A stretch of 64,000 nucleotides of DNA. It comes from Actinomadura graeca. Lineage in GTDB: Bacteria; Actinomycetota; Actinomycetes; Streptosporangiales; Streptosporangiaceae. Numbering within the stretch: the stretch's first letter is position 1; every line of letters starts with the position of its first letter. Both the position numbers and the translations under genes were made by a program. The notes beneath the pieces were generated by a model, which worked only from the letters and a program-made list of their open reading frames with translations, searched no databases and had not been told where the DNA came from. Positions 43,437 to 52,942 of this stretch are shown piece by piece. Where the stretch lies: NCBI RefSeq assembly GCF_019175365.1, contig NZ_CP059572.1, forward strand, positions 8,556,001 through 8,620,000. Reading direction: 5' to 3'.

Positions 43437-44693
43437 TCAGAAGGCGCAGGGCAACGATGTGATGCCGTTGATGAAACTGGCCCGCTGGCGACAGGCATGG
43501 TCCGTTGCATGCAGGTTGGGCAGACGCGCATAGAGCTCACGGAGCAGTTCAGTGATTTCACGCTTGGCCAAGTGCGCGCCCAGACAGAAGTGGGGCCCAG
43601 GTGCACCGAATCCGACGTGCGGGTTGGGAGAGCGTGTGATGTCGAACGTGTGCGGATCCTTGAACACGGCTTCGTCGCGGTTGGCGGAGTTGTAGTACAG
43701 GATGACTCGGTCGCCGGCCTGGTAGGCGTGTCCCTGAAGCTCGTAGTCGCGCGTCAGGGTACGACGCATCCAGGTCACCGGTGATGCATAGCGGACGACC
43801 TCCTCGACCGCACCGGGGAGCCGCCGGTTCATATCCGAAAGGAGCAGCATCCGTTGATCCGGGTTCGCGCTGAAGAGCACGAGCGCGTGCGACAGCGCGT
43901 TCCGAGTGGTCTCGTTCCCGGCCACGACCAGGAGCGTGAAGAACCGCCCCAATTCGATGTCCGTGAGTGCCTCGCCGTCCACGTTCGCGTTCGTGAGCGC
44001 CGTCACCAGGTCGTCCGCTGGCCGCTCACGGCGCAGGCGTCCGAGGTCGGACATGAGTTCGTGCAGGTAGGAGAACTTCTCGCGAATCGTTGTCGCGCGG
44101 TCTTTCCCGTCAGGGCCGACGTAGTCCGGATCGCCGATCGCCAGGACCGCGTTGGTGGCGTCGATGACGTCGCCGTAGGCCGTGCCCGGGATGCCCATCA
44201 TCGAGCAGATGATCTGCAGCGGCATCGGCGTGGCGACGTGCTCGACGAAGTCGCACGGGCCTCGTTCCGCTAATTCGTCGACGAGACGGCGGGCCAGAAC
44301 GGTCACGTCGCCGGTGAACCGCTGGATCATGCGCGGGGTGAATGAGCGGGAGACGATCCGGCGGAGCCTCGCATGGCGCGGGTCATCCAGGCTGATCATG
44401 GAACCGCTGTATTCGGTGACTTCCGGTGCCGGGTCGGTGACGCTGACGGCGGTGGGCTGGGAGCTGAACACCTCGGGGTGCCGGCTGGCCTCGCTGACCT
44501 CTTCATACCGGGTGAGCGCATAGAAGCCGGAACCATCGGAAAGCGGGCAGTAGATCCGCTCTTCGGCCGCCCGGAGTGCGGCGAACATTTCGTCGCGTTC
44601 TTTATGTGGTTTTGCCCAGAAGTCCAGGTTCGTCAGCTGTGTCTCGACGATGGAGGGCACTGATCCGGCCGCCTTCCGTGAGGAATCGACCAC
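43437..44693 (-). CDS. Cytochrome P450
   Basis: 418 aa haem monooxygenase. The haem loop is FGAPGPHFCLGAHLAKRE with the proximal Cys near 363; the I-helix is VVAGNETTRNALSHAL near 245, the ExxR lies in AVEEVVRYASP, and DDPRHARLRRIV is near 100. The AGNETTRN and HxCLG pattern is close to the CYP124/125/142 group, which oxidises sterol or branched lipid chains. No ferredoxin or reductase is nearby. Start at the GTG 44693. Confidence 0.93.
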   Translation of the reverse strand: MVDSSRKAAGSVPSIVETQLTNLDFWAKPHKERDEMFAALRAAEERIYCPLSDGSGFYALTRYEEVSEASRHPEVFSSQPTAVSVTDPAPEVTEYSGSMISLDDPRHARLRRIVSRSFTPRMIQRFTGDVTVLARRLVDELAERGPCDFVEHVATPMPLQIICSMMGIPGTAYGDVIDATNAVLAIGDPDYVGPDGKDRATTIREKFSYLHELMSDLGRLRRERPADDLVTALTNANVDGEALTDIELGRFFTLLVVAGNETTRNALSHALVLFSANPDQRMLLLSDMNRRLPGAVEEVVRYASPVTWMRRTLTRDYELQGHAYQAGDRVILYYNSANRDEAVFKDPHTFDITRSPNPHVGFGAPGPHFCLGAHLAKREITELLRELYARLPNLHATDHACRQRASFINGITSLPCAF

Positions 44694-44874
44694 AGGTTAC
44701 CCGGCCGTTTGCGAGAAGCCCTCGGTTGTGGCACGCGGCGAGGGCGGCGGGTCGCGTTCGGCCTGGCCGGGGGTGCGCACTGGACGGGCCGTCGGCCCGC
44801 CCAGTGCATCCTCGTCGAATCCAGCCGGAATCCATTTGGGTCGTCGCAGTTCAGGCCGCGACCTGACGATGTCC

Positions 44875-46158
44875 TCAGCGGGCGGAAAGATCTACGTAGC
44901 GGCGCTCGCCCGGACCGACGTACACCTGACGCGGACGTCCGATCTTAGTGGCGGTGTCGTTCATCATCTCGCGCCACTGGGCGATCCAGCCGGGTAGCCT
45001 CCCGAGCGCGAACAGCACGGTGAACGCGTTGGTGGGGAAGCCCATGGCCTTGTAGATCACACCGGTGTAGAAGTCGACGTTCGGGTAGAGCTTGCGCTCG
45101 ACGAAGTAGTCGTCGCTCAGGGCGACCTCCTCCAGGCGCATGGCGAGGTCCAGGAGCGGGTCGGATTTCCCGAGGGCCTCCAGGACCTTGCCGGTGGCCT
45201 TCTTCACTACCGCCGCGCGCGGGTCGTAGTTGCGGTACACGCGGTGGCCGAAGCCCATCAGCTTGACGCCGGGCTCCTTGTTCTTCACCCGCTGGACGAA
45301 CGAGTCGACGTTGTCGCCGTTCTCGTGGATCCTCTCCAGCATCTCCAGCACGGCCTGGTTGGCGCCCCCGTGGAGCGGCCCGAACAGCGCGTCGACACCC
45401 GCGGAGACCGAGGAGAACAGATTCGCCTGGCTGGAACCCACCAGCCGCACGGTCGACGTCGAACAGTTCTGCTCATGGTCGGCGTGCAGGACGAACAGCA
45501 TGTCCAGGACACGCACGATCTCGGGATCGATCTCGTACGGCTGCGTGGGCAGCCCGAAGGTCATGCGGAGGAAGTTCTCCACGTACCCCTGGGAGTTGTC
45601 GGGGTAGAGCAGCGGCTGCCCGATGGAGGTCTTGTACGCGTACGCGGCGATCGTCGGCAGCTTGGCGATGAGCCGGATGCTGGACAGGTCGACCTGCTCG
45701 GGATCGAAGGGATCGAGGCTGTCCTGATAGAAGGTCGACAGTGCGCTGACCGCGGACGACAGGACCGCCATCGGGTGCGCGCGGCGCGGGAAGGCGGAGA
45801 AGAACGCACGGAACTTCTCGTCCAGCAGCGTGTGGACGCGGATGCTGGCGGTGAACTCCGAGAGCTGGTCGGCGGTCGGCAGCTCACCGTAGATCAGCAG
45901 GTAGGCGACCTCGAGGAAGGACGACCGCTCCGCCAGTTCCTCGATGGGATAGCCGCGGTAGCGCAGGATGCCCGCTTCACCGTCGATGTAGGTGATCGAC
46001 GACGTGGTGGACGCGGTGTTGGTGAACCCGGGATCGAGGGTGACGTGACCGGTCTCCTTCAAGAGGCTGCCCATGCCCAGCCCGGAGGGACCCTCGGTCG
46101 CCTCCGTCACCTCAAGGGGCATGCGGCCGCCCGCGTGGCTGAGCTCGAAATCCGACAT
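44875..46158 (-). CDS. gltA: Citrate synthase
   Basis: 427 aa hexameric-type (GltA) enzyme condensing acetyl-CoA with oxaloacetate at entry to the TCA cycle. Catalytic residues visible: His in GPLHGGANQAVLEML, His in GFGHRVYRNYDPRA, and Asp in ERKLYPNVDFYTG. HADHEQNCSTSTVRLVGS is typical of the group. The divergent TenA-type gene starts 129 bp away. Confidence 0.97.
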   Translation of the reverse strand: MSDFELSHAGGRMPLEVTEATEGPSGLGMGSLLKETGHVTLDPGFTNTASTTSSITYIDGEAGILRYRGYPIEELAERSSFLEVAYLLIYGELPTADQLSEFTASIRVHTLLDEKFRAFFSAFPRRAHPMAVLSSAVSALSTFYQDSLDPFDPEQVDLSSIRLIAKLPTIAAYAYKTSIGQPLLYPDNSQGYVENFLRMTFGLPTQPYEIDPEIVRVLDMLFVLHADHEQNCSTSTVRLVGSSQANLFSSVSAGVDALFGPLHGGANQAVLEMLERIHENGDNVDSFVQRVKNKEPGVKLMGFGHRVYRNYDPRAAVVKKATGKVLEALGKSDPLLDLAMRLEEVALSDDYFVERKLYPNVDFYTGVIYKAMGFPTNAFTVLFALGRLPGWIAQWREMMNDTATKIGRPRQVYVGPGERRYVDLSAR

Positions 46159-46287
46159 ACTCGCTCGCTCCCAACTCCGTCCACACCTGCGCAGACGCTC
46201 CGCTCTTCATCGTATCCACGTGATCACACGGGCCGATCCGGGCCCGGCTCGTTGACGAAGGACCCGGCGTGGTGCTCCGGTGGGAGC

Positions 46288-46950
46288 ATGAGCGACCACA
46301 TCGCCACCGAACTCCTCGCGCGCGTCCGCCGCGAGATCGCCGCCGCGCCGACGGGCAATCGCTTCCTCGACCTGCTCGAAACAGGTCGCTTGCCCCGAGA
46401 ACGCCTGGTCTGGCTGGCCGGAGAGGAGTATCGAATCGTCAGTAGCGACCGGCGTAGTTTCGCCCTGTTGGCCGCGCGGTATCCGGATCCACCGGCCGGT
46501 GACCTCTTCCTCGGACTCGCGCAAGGCGAGGGGCAGGCACTCAAGCTGCTCGACGGATTCGCCGAGGCACTCGGCGAGAGTGAGAAGAATCTCAGAGCGT
46601 ACGAGCCCCGCGCGTTCGCCCAGGCGTACCCCGCCTACCTCGCCCAGCGCGCCGTCTTCGGCACCGCTGCCGAGGTCGCCCTGGCCATGCTCGCCAACCT
46701 GGAGGAGTGGGGCGGCTACTGCTCGCGCACGGCCAAGGCACTCAACCTTCACTACGGCCTCGACGAAGAGGCGGTCGCGTTTTTCACCTTCTTCGCCGAG
46801 TCGCCCCCCGGTTTCGAGGAACAGGCCATGGCCGTTGTCGCGGCCGGACTCGCGGCTGGTGACGACCCTGAGGAGGTCGCTCGCGCGGCGCGGCTCCTGC
46901 ACGCCTACGAGACCGCCTTCTGGGACGCACTCGCGGAGGGGCTGTCTTAG
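46288..46950 (+). CDS. TenA/PqqC-like haem-oxygenase-fold protein
   Basis: 220 aa all-helical protein. Pattern: LLETGRLPRERLVWLAGEEYRIV near 36, LGLAQGEGQALKLLDGFAEALG near 75, and WGGYCSRTAKAL near 143. TenA proteins salvage thiamin pyrimidine, but the active-site Cys and Glu pair is not clearly placed here, so a thiaminase reaction is not assured. Its stop overlaps the convergent HxlR gene stop by 4 nt. Confidence 0.7.
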   Translation: MSDHIATELLARVRREIAAAPTGNRFLDLLETGRLPRERLVWLAGEEYRIVSSDRRSFALLAARYPDPPAGDLFLGLAQGEGQALKLLDGFAEALGESEKNLRAYEPRAFAQAYPAYLAQRAVFGTAAEVALAMLANLEEWGGYCSRTAKALNLHYGLDEEAVAFFTFFAESPPGFEEQAMAVVAAGLAAGDDPEEVARAARLLHAYETAFWDALAEGLS

Positions 46951-47345
46951 CGGCCTCCTGGAGGTGCCGCCTGAGGGCTGTGCTGGCTGCCCCAGTCCCA
47001 GAGCGCTTGGAGGACTGGGCCGAGGCCGCTGCCAAGGGCCGTGAGCCGGTAGTGGGTTCGGGGCGGCCAGCCGGCCTGACGACGGCGATCGACCACACCG
47101 GCTTCGGTGAGATGCGCGAGCCGGTCGGAGAGGACCTTGTCCGACAGCGTCGGCAACGCCTGGCTGAGTTCGCTGAAGGTGCGTCCGCCGCGCAGCAGCT
47201 CGCGGATCACCAAGGTCGTCCAGCGGCCGCGCAGGGCTGCCAAGGCGACCTCCACCGGACAGGACGGAGTGGGTTCGACGACGTCCGCGCGTGGGTCGTC
47301 GGGCAGTCCCGGCCTGACGGGGTGACCAACCGTTTGGTGAGTCAC
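46947..47345 (-). CDS. HxlR-family transcriptional regulator
   Basis: 132 aa winged-helix regulator: CPVEVALAALRGRWTTLVIREL (conserved Cys near 29 and the RW), then GGRTFSELSQALPTLSDKVLS and the wing EAGVVDRRRQAGWPPRTHYRLT. HxlR members sense electrophiles or redox stress. It is divergent from the SnoaL-like gene across 62 bp, which contains AGGTGCTTTCTACCT, a small inverted repeat that could be its operator. Confidence 0.92.
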   Translation of the reverse strand: MTHQTVGHPVRPGLPDDPRADVVEPTPSCPVEVALAALRGRWTTLVIRELLRGGRTFSELSQALPTLSDKVLSDRLAHLTEAGVVDRRRQAGWPPRTHYRLTALGSGLGPVLQALWDWGSQHSPQAAPPGGR

Positions 47346-47407
47346 GAGGGCGCCTCCTAGCGTTGCCGCGTCTAGGTGCTTTCTACCTGCTGGAAGGTCG
47401 TGTATGG

Positions 47408-47809
47408 ATGATGGGGAGGCTCGCCGTACGTCCCGAGGACGTGCCCGCGGTGTTCGCCGAGCGCTTCAACAGCGGTGATCCGGTGGCGGTGGCGGAGATG
47501 TACGAGAGCGGGGCGGTGTTCGTCCCTGATCCGGGTTCAGCGTTGACCGGCCGACAAGCCCACGATGCCAATCGCCGGTTCGTGGACCTGGGGCTGCCGA
47601 TCACGGTTCAGCCCCGCCATGTCTACGCGGCAGGCGACATAGCCCTGCTGATCGTGGACTGGGTCATCCACGGCGCCGACCGTGATGGACGGGTCGTGCA
47701 CATTGAGGGCACCGCCACCGATGTCGCCCGGCGAGGACAGGACGGGCACTGGCGATATGTCATCGACAACCCCTTCGGCGTGTCTTCGCAAACCCGCCCC
47801 CACCCGTGA
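47408..47809 (+). CDS. SnoaL/NTF2-like protein
   Basis: 133 aa cone-shaped NTF2 fold: VRPEDVPAVFAERFNSGDP, AVAEMYESGAVFVPDPG, RRFVDLGLPITVQPRHVY, and the C-terminal DGHWRYVIDNPFG. Members are isomerases, hydrolases or dimerisation domains; no active-site residues can be assigned. GGAAGG 10 nt before the ATG at 47408 supports the start. The divergent HxlR regulator probably controls it. Confidence 0.85.
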   Translation: MMGRLAVRPEDVPAVFAERFNSGDPVAVAEMYESGAVFVPDPGSALTGRQAHDANRRFVDLGLPITVQPRHVYAAGDIALLIVDWVIHGADRDGRVVHIEGTATDVARRGQDGHWRYVIDNPFGVSSQTRPHP

Positions 47810-47996
47810 AGGCAGAATCGCGTCACCAAGTCGTATCGAGACCATGCCGAAGATGCCTTGGTGGCCCACGCCAACGCAGTCAGGACGCGATCTCGACGGG
47901 AAGGGCTTCGGCTGGGCTCACGCCACTCGATGGGCCTGCCTTCTCCCCGGCGGGTTGGTCGGGATTGGGTACCTCCTAGCCGATCCACCGTCCCAT

Positions 47997-48646
47997 CTAT
48001 CGCGTCTCCTCCTGGACGGTCGGCAGTTCAGCCGTGATCTCGACCAAGGTTCGTTCCTGAACACCGATGAGCGTGGAGAGGGCGATGAGGACCTGATCCG
48101 GCGATGGACGGTCCGCCGGATCCTTCACGAGACACGTCGTCACGAGCCCCACGCATGGGGTCCGGCACCGACTGAGGTCCGGTTCGCCGTGGACGATGCG
48201 TCCGCGCACCTTGTGACCGATACCGAACGGCGCGGCACCCGTCGCGGCGAAGACGAGACTCGCGCCAAGTGAGAACCCGTCACTCCTAGGCGTCGCAGGG
48301 TCGCCCAGTGCCTGCTCTGGCAGCGGCCCCTTCTCACGCACGACTGCGGAAAGACTCACCCCCGCGGATGAACTGGGTCGCGAGCCAAGGCTGATTCGCG
48401 TCGGGGTCGGCGTCGACGACGGGCGCCCTATAGAAACCACTGACCGACTGCGCCGATGTCACCTCCCGGCGAAACCGGGCGCGCCCTTGGGCCCTTGGGG
48501 TCGCCCAGGAGTTCCCGCTGTATCACCTTCACGGCGACGAGCCGCCTGCTCGGCGACGTCGCGAGGAAGACTTCGCCCATCCCACCCGAACCCAGCCGCG
48601 CGACCACACGAGAAGGACTGATCATCTGTGGAGGATCAGGCTGCAT
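47997..48646 (-). pseudogene. Relic of a Ser/Thr protein kinase
   Basis: Read 5' to 3' on the minus strand: a glycine-rich loop and ATP Lys (LGSGGMGEVFLATSPSRRLV, VAVKVIQREL); frame change; RARFRREVTSAQSVSGFY, PVVDADPDANQPWLATQF; frame change; VSLSAVVREKGPLPEQAL; then directly DGFSLGASLVFAATGAAPFG and CLVKDPADRPSPDQVL. The catalytic loop (HRDLKPSN), DFG and APE segments are deleted. Two frameshifts and one deletion of about 80 codons make it non-functional. A TGA/TAG ends each piece. Confidence 0.8.
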
Positions 48647-48721
48647 GGGTACGAGTTCCGATCACGGTGGGCGCGCGCTTCATCGTGCCATGAACCAGCC
48701 CCTACTCTGAGCCGGAGTCGT

Positions 48722-49666
48722 TCAGGCCCAGGGCAGCGTGCTCCGTTCGGCCCAATAGCGTTCGGGTGGGACGCTCAGTCCGGCGAGCGCGTCCAACTCG
48801 CCGCCGGTAAGTGACAGCTTTGTCGCATCGAGATTCGATGTCAGCTGTGCCGGGCTCGCCGCGCCGACCAGCACGGTGTCCGCCCAAGGGCGGTTCAGCG
48901 CAACCGCGAGAGCCAAAGCGTCCGGCCGTGTCTGGTTCGTTGATGCGATGCGCTGTAGCTCGGCGGGAGGCAGCACGGCGAGTCTCCCGTTGGCCAAAAC
49001 CTCCTTCAGCAGGACGTGCAGACCCGCCGCGTGTGCCTCCTTCAGGGCCGTCTCGGCAGAGGTTTCGAAAAGATTCCACGTCGCCTGGACGGTGCTGAAG
49101 AGGGGCTGCCCGGACACTTCAAGCGTCATGGCACGCCGTATCGTGTCGGCCTGCCTTGGGCCGGAAGTGGAGAAGCCGACACGTACGCCGTCATCGCGTG
49201 CCTCCGCAAGGGCCGCCTGCAGACGAACGTCCTGGAACACTACGCTTTCCTCAGTGAGCGAATGCACTTGGTATACGGCCAGATATTGCCCGAGGAGAGC
49301 TCTCGTCTCGCCGTATTGCTCGCGGTAGCGCTGAAGGCTGTGTTCCTTGACCTCATGGATGGCAGCGTCCAGGTTCCAGTCGCCGACGTAGGTGTAGCCC
49401 CATTTGCTGGACACGGTCACGTCGTGCGCAGCGCGTGCTGAGAGCCAGCCGCTCAAGAACTCCTCCGCGAGACCGTAGGACCGTGCCGTGTCCACCCAGC
49501 GGACGCCTGCCGCGTACGCCACGTCCAGAACATCCCAGGTCGCGGCTTGCATCTCGTCCACGCTGCGGTCTGCGGGCAGCACCTCTGTCCTGCCCACGTT
49601 GATATACGCGGGACGTCCCACCGCGGCCAGACCTAGTCCCACTCGCCCTATCGCATCCACCCTCAC
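48722..49666 (-). CDS. Aldo/keto reductase
   Basis: 314 aa. Tetrad: D and Y in WVDTARSYGLAEEFL, K in VSSKWGYTY, H in YQVHSLTEE. The C-terminal DTVLVGAASPAQLTSNLDA replaces the usual NADPH-binding Arg-rich loop, so cofactor preference is unclear. The start RVGLGLAAVGRPAYINVGRTEVLP suits the AKR branch near D-threo-aldose 1-dehydrogenases. Confidence 0.87.
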   Translation of the reverse strand: MRVDAIGRVGLGLAAVGRPAYINVGRTEVLPADRSVDEMQAATWDVLDVAYAAGVRWVDTARSYGLAEEFLSGWLSARAAHDVTVSSKWGYTYVGDWNLDAAIHEVKEHSLQRYREQYGETRALLGQYLAVYQVHSLTEESVVFQDVRLQAALAEARDDGVRVGFSTSGPRQADTIRRAMTLEVSGQPLFSTVQATWNLFETSAETALKEAHAAGLHVLLKEVLANGRLAVLPPAELQRIASTNQTRPDALALAVALNRPWADTVLVGAASPAQLTSNLDATKLSLTGGELDALAGLSVPPERYWAERSTLPWA

Positions 49667-49766
49667 AGCGTGCCATGACCTGCGAGGATCGAGGACCCGA
49701 AAAGTGATGCCCGGTTTGCCTGATCAAAGGCTAATAGCATGAATTGCGCTGCAATCACTTTTCTCG

Positions 49767-49790
49767 GTTATCCACAGAATTGCGTTCTAC
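49767..49790 (+). promoter_or_regulatory. Shared 24-bp element, copy 2
   Basis: GTTATCCACAGAAT, variable TG, CGTTCTAC, ending 66 bp before the ATG at 49856. Same sense relative to its gene as copies 1 and 3. Confidence 0.75.
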
Positions 49791-49855
49791 TATTGCCGTC
49801 GAGCGGCTTGGGTGAGGCTGTCCCTGCGACGTTCATCGAGACAGGGAGGCACAAG

Positions 49856-50641
49856 ATGGCTGCTCAGATCACCCGTGGCGATTTCGGTGTGCACCAATTC
49901 GCGGGACACCTGGGACTATCCCGCTGGCAACTCCGGGTCGGGCGCGAACACGGCCTCGTCCCGCCTCCCGATCGCGAAGGTGAACGGTGGTCTGCCCGCC
50001 TCGTCGAGGAAGCAAGCGGAAACGGCGCCACGGTCATCGCGATGTTCGGGGACGAGCCGCCGATCGGCTCCGCCCGCGCGGCGGCCCGGTTGGCCTCACG
50101 AGTCGGACTCGACGTGGAACGCGGGGACGTCGAGGTACTGGTCGCCCAAGGTGATCTCAACGTCATCAGCCACTTCCGGGGCTATCCCGTGTACCTCATC
50201 CGTGACCTGGACCGCCTCGACCCGGAATCGGTGCGTAGAGTCGTCTCCGCCCGCAAAGGCCCCTTGCTCGACAGCGTCGACGCCAGCGGCGCGGCCATGA
50301 TCCTCGACTGGCCCAGAAGGTCGTTCGACTCGATCGCGGGCGAGCTCGAACTGCCGGTCGACCAGCTTGGCCGCTATGCCCTCGATGACATCCGCGCCCT
50401 GGCCGAGGACGAGAACCTGGCCCGCCGGGTCGTGGAAGAGAAGCGACGGCTGGCACTGGCCAGAACACGGCAAACGGAGACCAGGATTGAGGACGTCGTC
50501 CGCAGTTGGCTCCTCCAATGCATGGCCTACGTGGATCGCACCGCCGATCAGCCGCCGGACCCCGGAGCCGCGGGGCGAGCGATCCGCGCACTGGTCACTG
50601 CCAGAGCCGAGACAGCCAGGCAAGAGCGCGGTGAGACTTAG
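49856..50641 (+). CDS. Unrecognised protein with N-terminal HTH-like region
   Basis: 261 aa, not recognised. The N-terminus resembles a short helix-turn-helix (FGVHQFAGHLGLSRWQLRVG then REHGLVPPPDREG). The middle is mixed (AARLASRVGLDVERGDVEVL, YPVYLIRDLDRLDPESVRRVV), and the C-terminal third is helical and charged. GGGAGG 6 nt before the ATG fixes the start. It shares the 24-bp upstream element with the two Cys-rich paralogues, so it may be their regulator or partner. Confidence 0.65.
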   Translation: MAAQITRGDFGVHQFAGHLGLSRWQLRVGREHGLVPPPDREGERWSARLVEEASGNGATVIAMFGDEPPIGSARAAARLASRVGLDVERGDVEVLVAQGDLNVISHFRGYPVYLIRDLDRLDPESVRRVVSARKGPLLDSVDASGAAMILDWPRRSFDSIAGELELPVDQLGRYALDDIRALAEDENLARRVVEEKRRLALARTRQTETRIEDVVRSWLLQCMAYVDRTADQPPDPGAAGRAIRALVTARAETARQERGET

Positions 50642-50776
50642 GCATTTCTGACGCAGGCGCTCCGGCAGCAGGTCGTGAGCCGGTGAGGTCCCGAAGTCCG
50701 CCGTCGCCGGATGTCCAGCGGACATAACTCGAAGACCCCTCTCCCGCGGCTACGAGTGTCGCCCTGCAGCGTCTTC

Positions 50777-50804
50777 GGGGATCGGGGATCGGGGATCGGG
50801 GATC
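50777..50804. repeat. Tandem GGGGATC, 7 bp x 4
   Basis: Four exact GGGGATC units between two convergent genes. The surrounding gap (50642-50881) holds no gene. Confidence 0.9.
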
Positions 50805-50881
50805 GGGGGTGGGAGTGGCGTGGAGGGTGTGCTGTGCTGGGGTGTTCTCGGATCCGGCGATCGTGTTGTCGGTGTCGTGGA

Positions 50882-52141
50882 TCAGGTTCGTCTGGTGGCA
50901 TGGCGTCGGCCCGAAGGACGCTTTTGCTCTTGTCTGTGGCGCTCGATGGCGGCGTGCAAGCGGTCGCGTGCCTCGGTGCGTGACACGGTCGGCAGGGGAC
51001 TGGGCAGGCACTCCGCTAGGGCTGATGGTGCGGTGACGAGTCCTTCTTCGTCGATGGTGACCTGATCACCTGTCCAAGTGCCGAGGAGGACCGCCGAGAC
51101 GCCACCGGGGTGTCGGGCGAGGAGTCTGCTGATCCGGTCGGCCTCATCTTCGCAGTCGGCTACAAGGAGGAGGCGTCGTGCCTGGGTGACGCCGGTGCTC
51201 TGACGAATGGCCAATTCTGTTTCGAGATAGGCGAGGGCGGCATCGAGGTTGCCGGGGATGAAGAGGCCGGCAGCAGATTCGTCCAGGAGCTCGTCTTCGT
51301 CCAGACCGAACAGGGTGGTGGCAACGGGCCGCGGAATCACGGTGAGGGACGTGTCGCCGAGATCGTTGAGCGCGGCCAGCGCCAGCAGGCGTGCGGTAGT
51401 GATGGCGCCTGGACCCGACAGGCCCAAGGCCGGACGCGCGAACGGGTCCAGTGAGGGGCGGTAGGTCAGGGGTGCGGGCTGCTCGTTGGATGTGCTGTCT
51501 TCTGTCGAAACCGGGGAGGATCGCGCCCCCACGGCGACGGTGGAGAGGCGGTGCCTGAACGGATAACAGCATGCCGCAGCGACTGAAAGAAGAAGACTCA
51601 AGAGGAGTACTGGCTGTAGCGAGTGTGACTTTGGCTGTTCGCTATCGGCTTTCTCATGCTCAAGCGCTGGTGTGGGGGTCTTCTTGGTGGTCGGTGCCGC
51701 CGGTGTGGTGCTGGGAGGGCTTGGTGGAGCGGTCGTTCGTGTCTGCGGTTTCCCATGAGTCTTGGACTCGGGGGGCTTGTGATCGTCTGGCTTCGGTGCT
51801 CGTTTCCTGTCCGGTCGATCAACCCGCCAGGGTGATCCTGGTCGATGGCGGTGACCGTGGCCGTGGCCGTGGAATCGCTTGCCGGGCCGCCCGTACATTG
51901 TCAGCCACGACTCCCTGCACATACGTGCGGTGTACCAATCGCTAATGCCTGCCGGATGACGGCAGATCATGGGCATGGACCGCCGTGGCTCCGGCTCGGC
52001 CAGCGAGGACGCGCCCGCCGACGTGGCGGCGCCGAGGGAGATGGCGCCGGCCATCGCCGTACACCCCAGGGCTCCGCACGTGCAGCGAAGAAGATCGCCG
52101 ATCATGCTCGTGAGCCTGGGATCTGCCAGGAAACGGTTCAT
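50882..52141 (-). CDS. Membrane protein with Pro/Thr-rich linker and C-terminal cytosolic domain
   Basis: About 419 aa, not recognised. Near the N-terminus a hydrophobic stretch (GALGCTAMAGAISLGAATSA), then a His/Gly-Lys/Pro/Thr-rich linker (~95-190), a membrane helix (VLLLSLLLSVAAACCYPF, near 200), and a globular end (LGLSGPGAITTARLLALAAL, VATTLFGLDEDELLDE, LLLVADCEDEADRISRLL). The last part resembles the domain following the membrane anchor in actinomycete BTAD/LysM-associated regulators; this is only a likeness. The start is uncertain (no good ribosome-binding site); an ATG at 52108 and upstream starts to 52300 are possible. Confidence 0.55.
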   Translation of the reverse strand: MNRFLADPRLTSMIGDLLRCTCGALGCTAMAGAISLGAATSAGASSLAEPEPRRSMPMICRHPAGISDWYTARMCRESWLTMYGRPGKRFHGHGHGHRHRPGSPWRVDRPDRKRAPKPDDHKPPESKTHGKPQTRTTAPPSPPSTTPAAPTTKKTPTPALEHEKADSEQPKSHSLQPVLLLSLLLSVAAACCYPFRHRLSTVAVGARSSPVSTEDSTSNEQPAPLTYRPSLDPFARPALGLSGPGAITTARLLALAALNDLGDTSLTVIPRPVATTLFGLDEDELLDESAAGLFIPGNLDAALAYLETELAIRQSTGVTQARRLLLVADCEDEADRISRLLARHPGGVSAVLLGTWTGDQVTIDEEGLVTAPSALAECLPSPLPTVSRTEARDRLHAAIERHRQEQKRPSGRRHATRRT

Positions 52142-52587
52142 CTTCGCCCCGGGGATCGCGTTGGTCACCGTCAGAATGCCGATCGTAGTCACTTTGGCTA
52201 CGCAGCGTTGAACATTGGTGACAGTAGATCTGGGTCCGGCCCCGGCGACCGCCGCGCGTCCCTGGTTGGACGCCGGGCGGCCCGCGTCGGCGGTATGCAC
52301 TTGTACACGTCGGGTTCAGGTCGGCGCAGTGTACGAGGGGTTGGTTTCACCGTCGGGCGGGGCGATGGCTTCGGGGCGCGGACCCTGATCGATACGCAGG
52401 TTCGCTGGGCGCGGCGGTGGTGATCGTGCACACGGATCAGCGCTGCGTGTCCCTGCCGCGAGGTGCCGCAGAACGAGCGGTGCCTCCGGGGTGACCTGCT
52501 GACATCCCCTAGTCAGAGGTGTTGGATCTCCGTGCCCGTCTCTACGGAGTAAGTGAGGTGGTTCGGCGGCGCCCTGAGTCGTCGGCA

Positions 52588-52649
52588 GGCGAGCCACCGT
52601 GCACCTGTGCGACAGCGAGGCGAGCCGCCGTGCACCTGTGTGGCAGCGA
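52588..52649. repeat. Tandem duplication, 31 bp x 2
   Basis: Two adjacent 31-bp units (begin GGCGAGCC, contain CCGTGCACCTGTG) differing at a few bases. They share GGCGAGCC with the dispersed hairpin element. The stretch 52301-53204 otherwise has no convincing gene. Confidence 0.8.
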
Positions 52650-52942
52650 GGTCGATGATCGCATCGTTGCGGAGGAGAGATGTCGCCTGGTTGTCTCTAG
52701 TGTGCGATTCCGAAGCCCTGTTGTCCCTGATGGTCGCCTCAGCAGGTGCGGGCCGCCAAGGAGGTGTGGGGCATGATCGTGGCAGACGTCCGTCCTGGGG
52801 CTGGTAGCGGCGAGGGGCGCTGAGAAGGCGCGTGGTTCTTGTCCGGGATGTAGTCGGGCGAGGCATGGGGCGGGAGTTCGAGGGCCATGCTGGACACGGC
52901 TATCGGCTGTCTCGAAGTAGCCTCGGCCACGCGCGCGACCCT

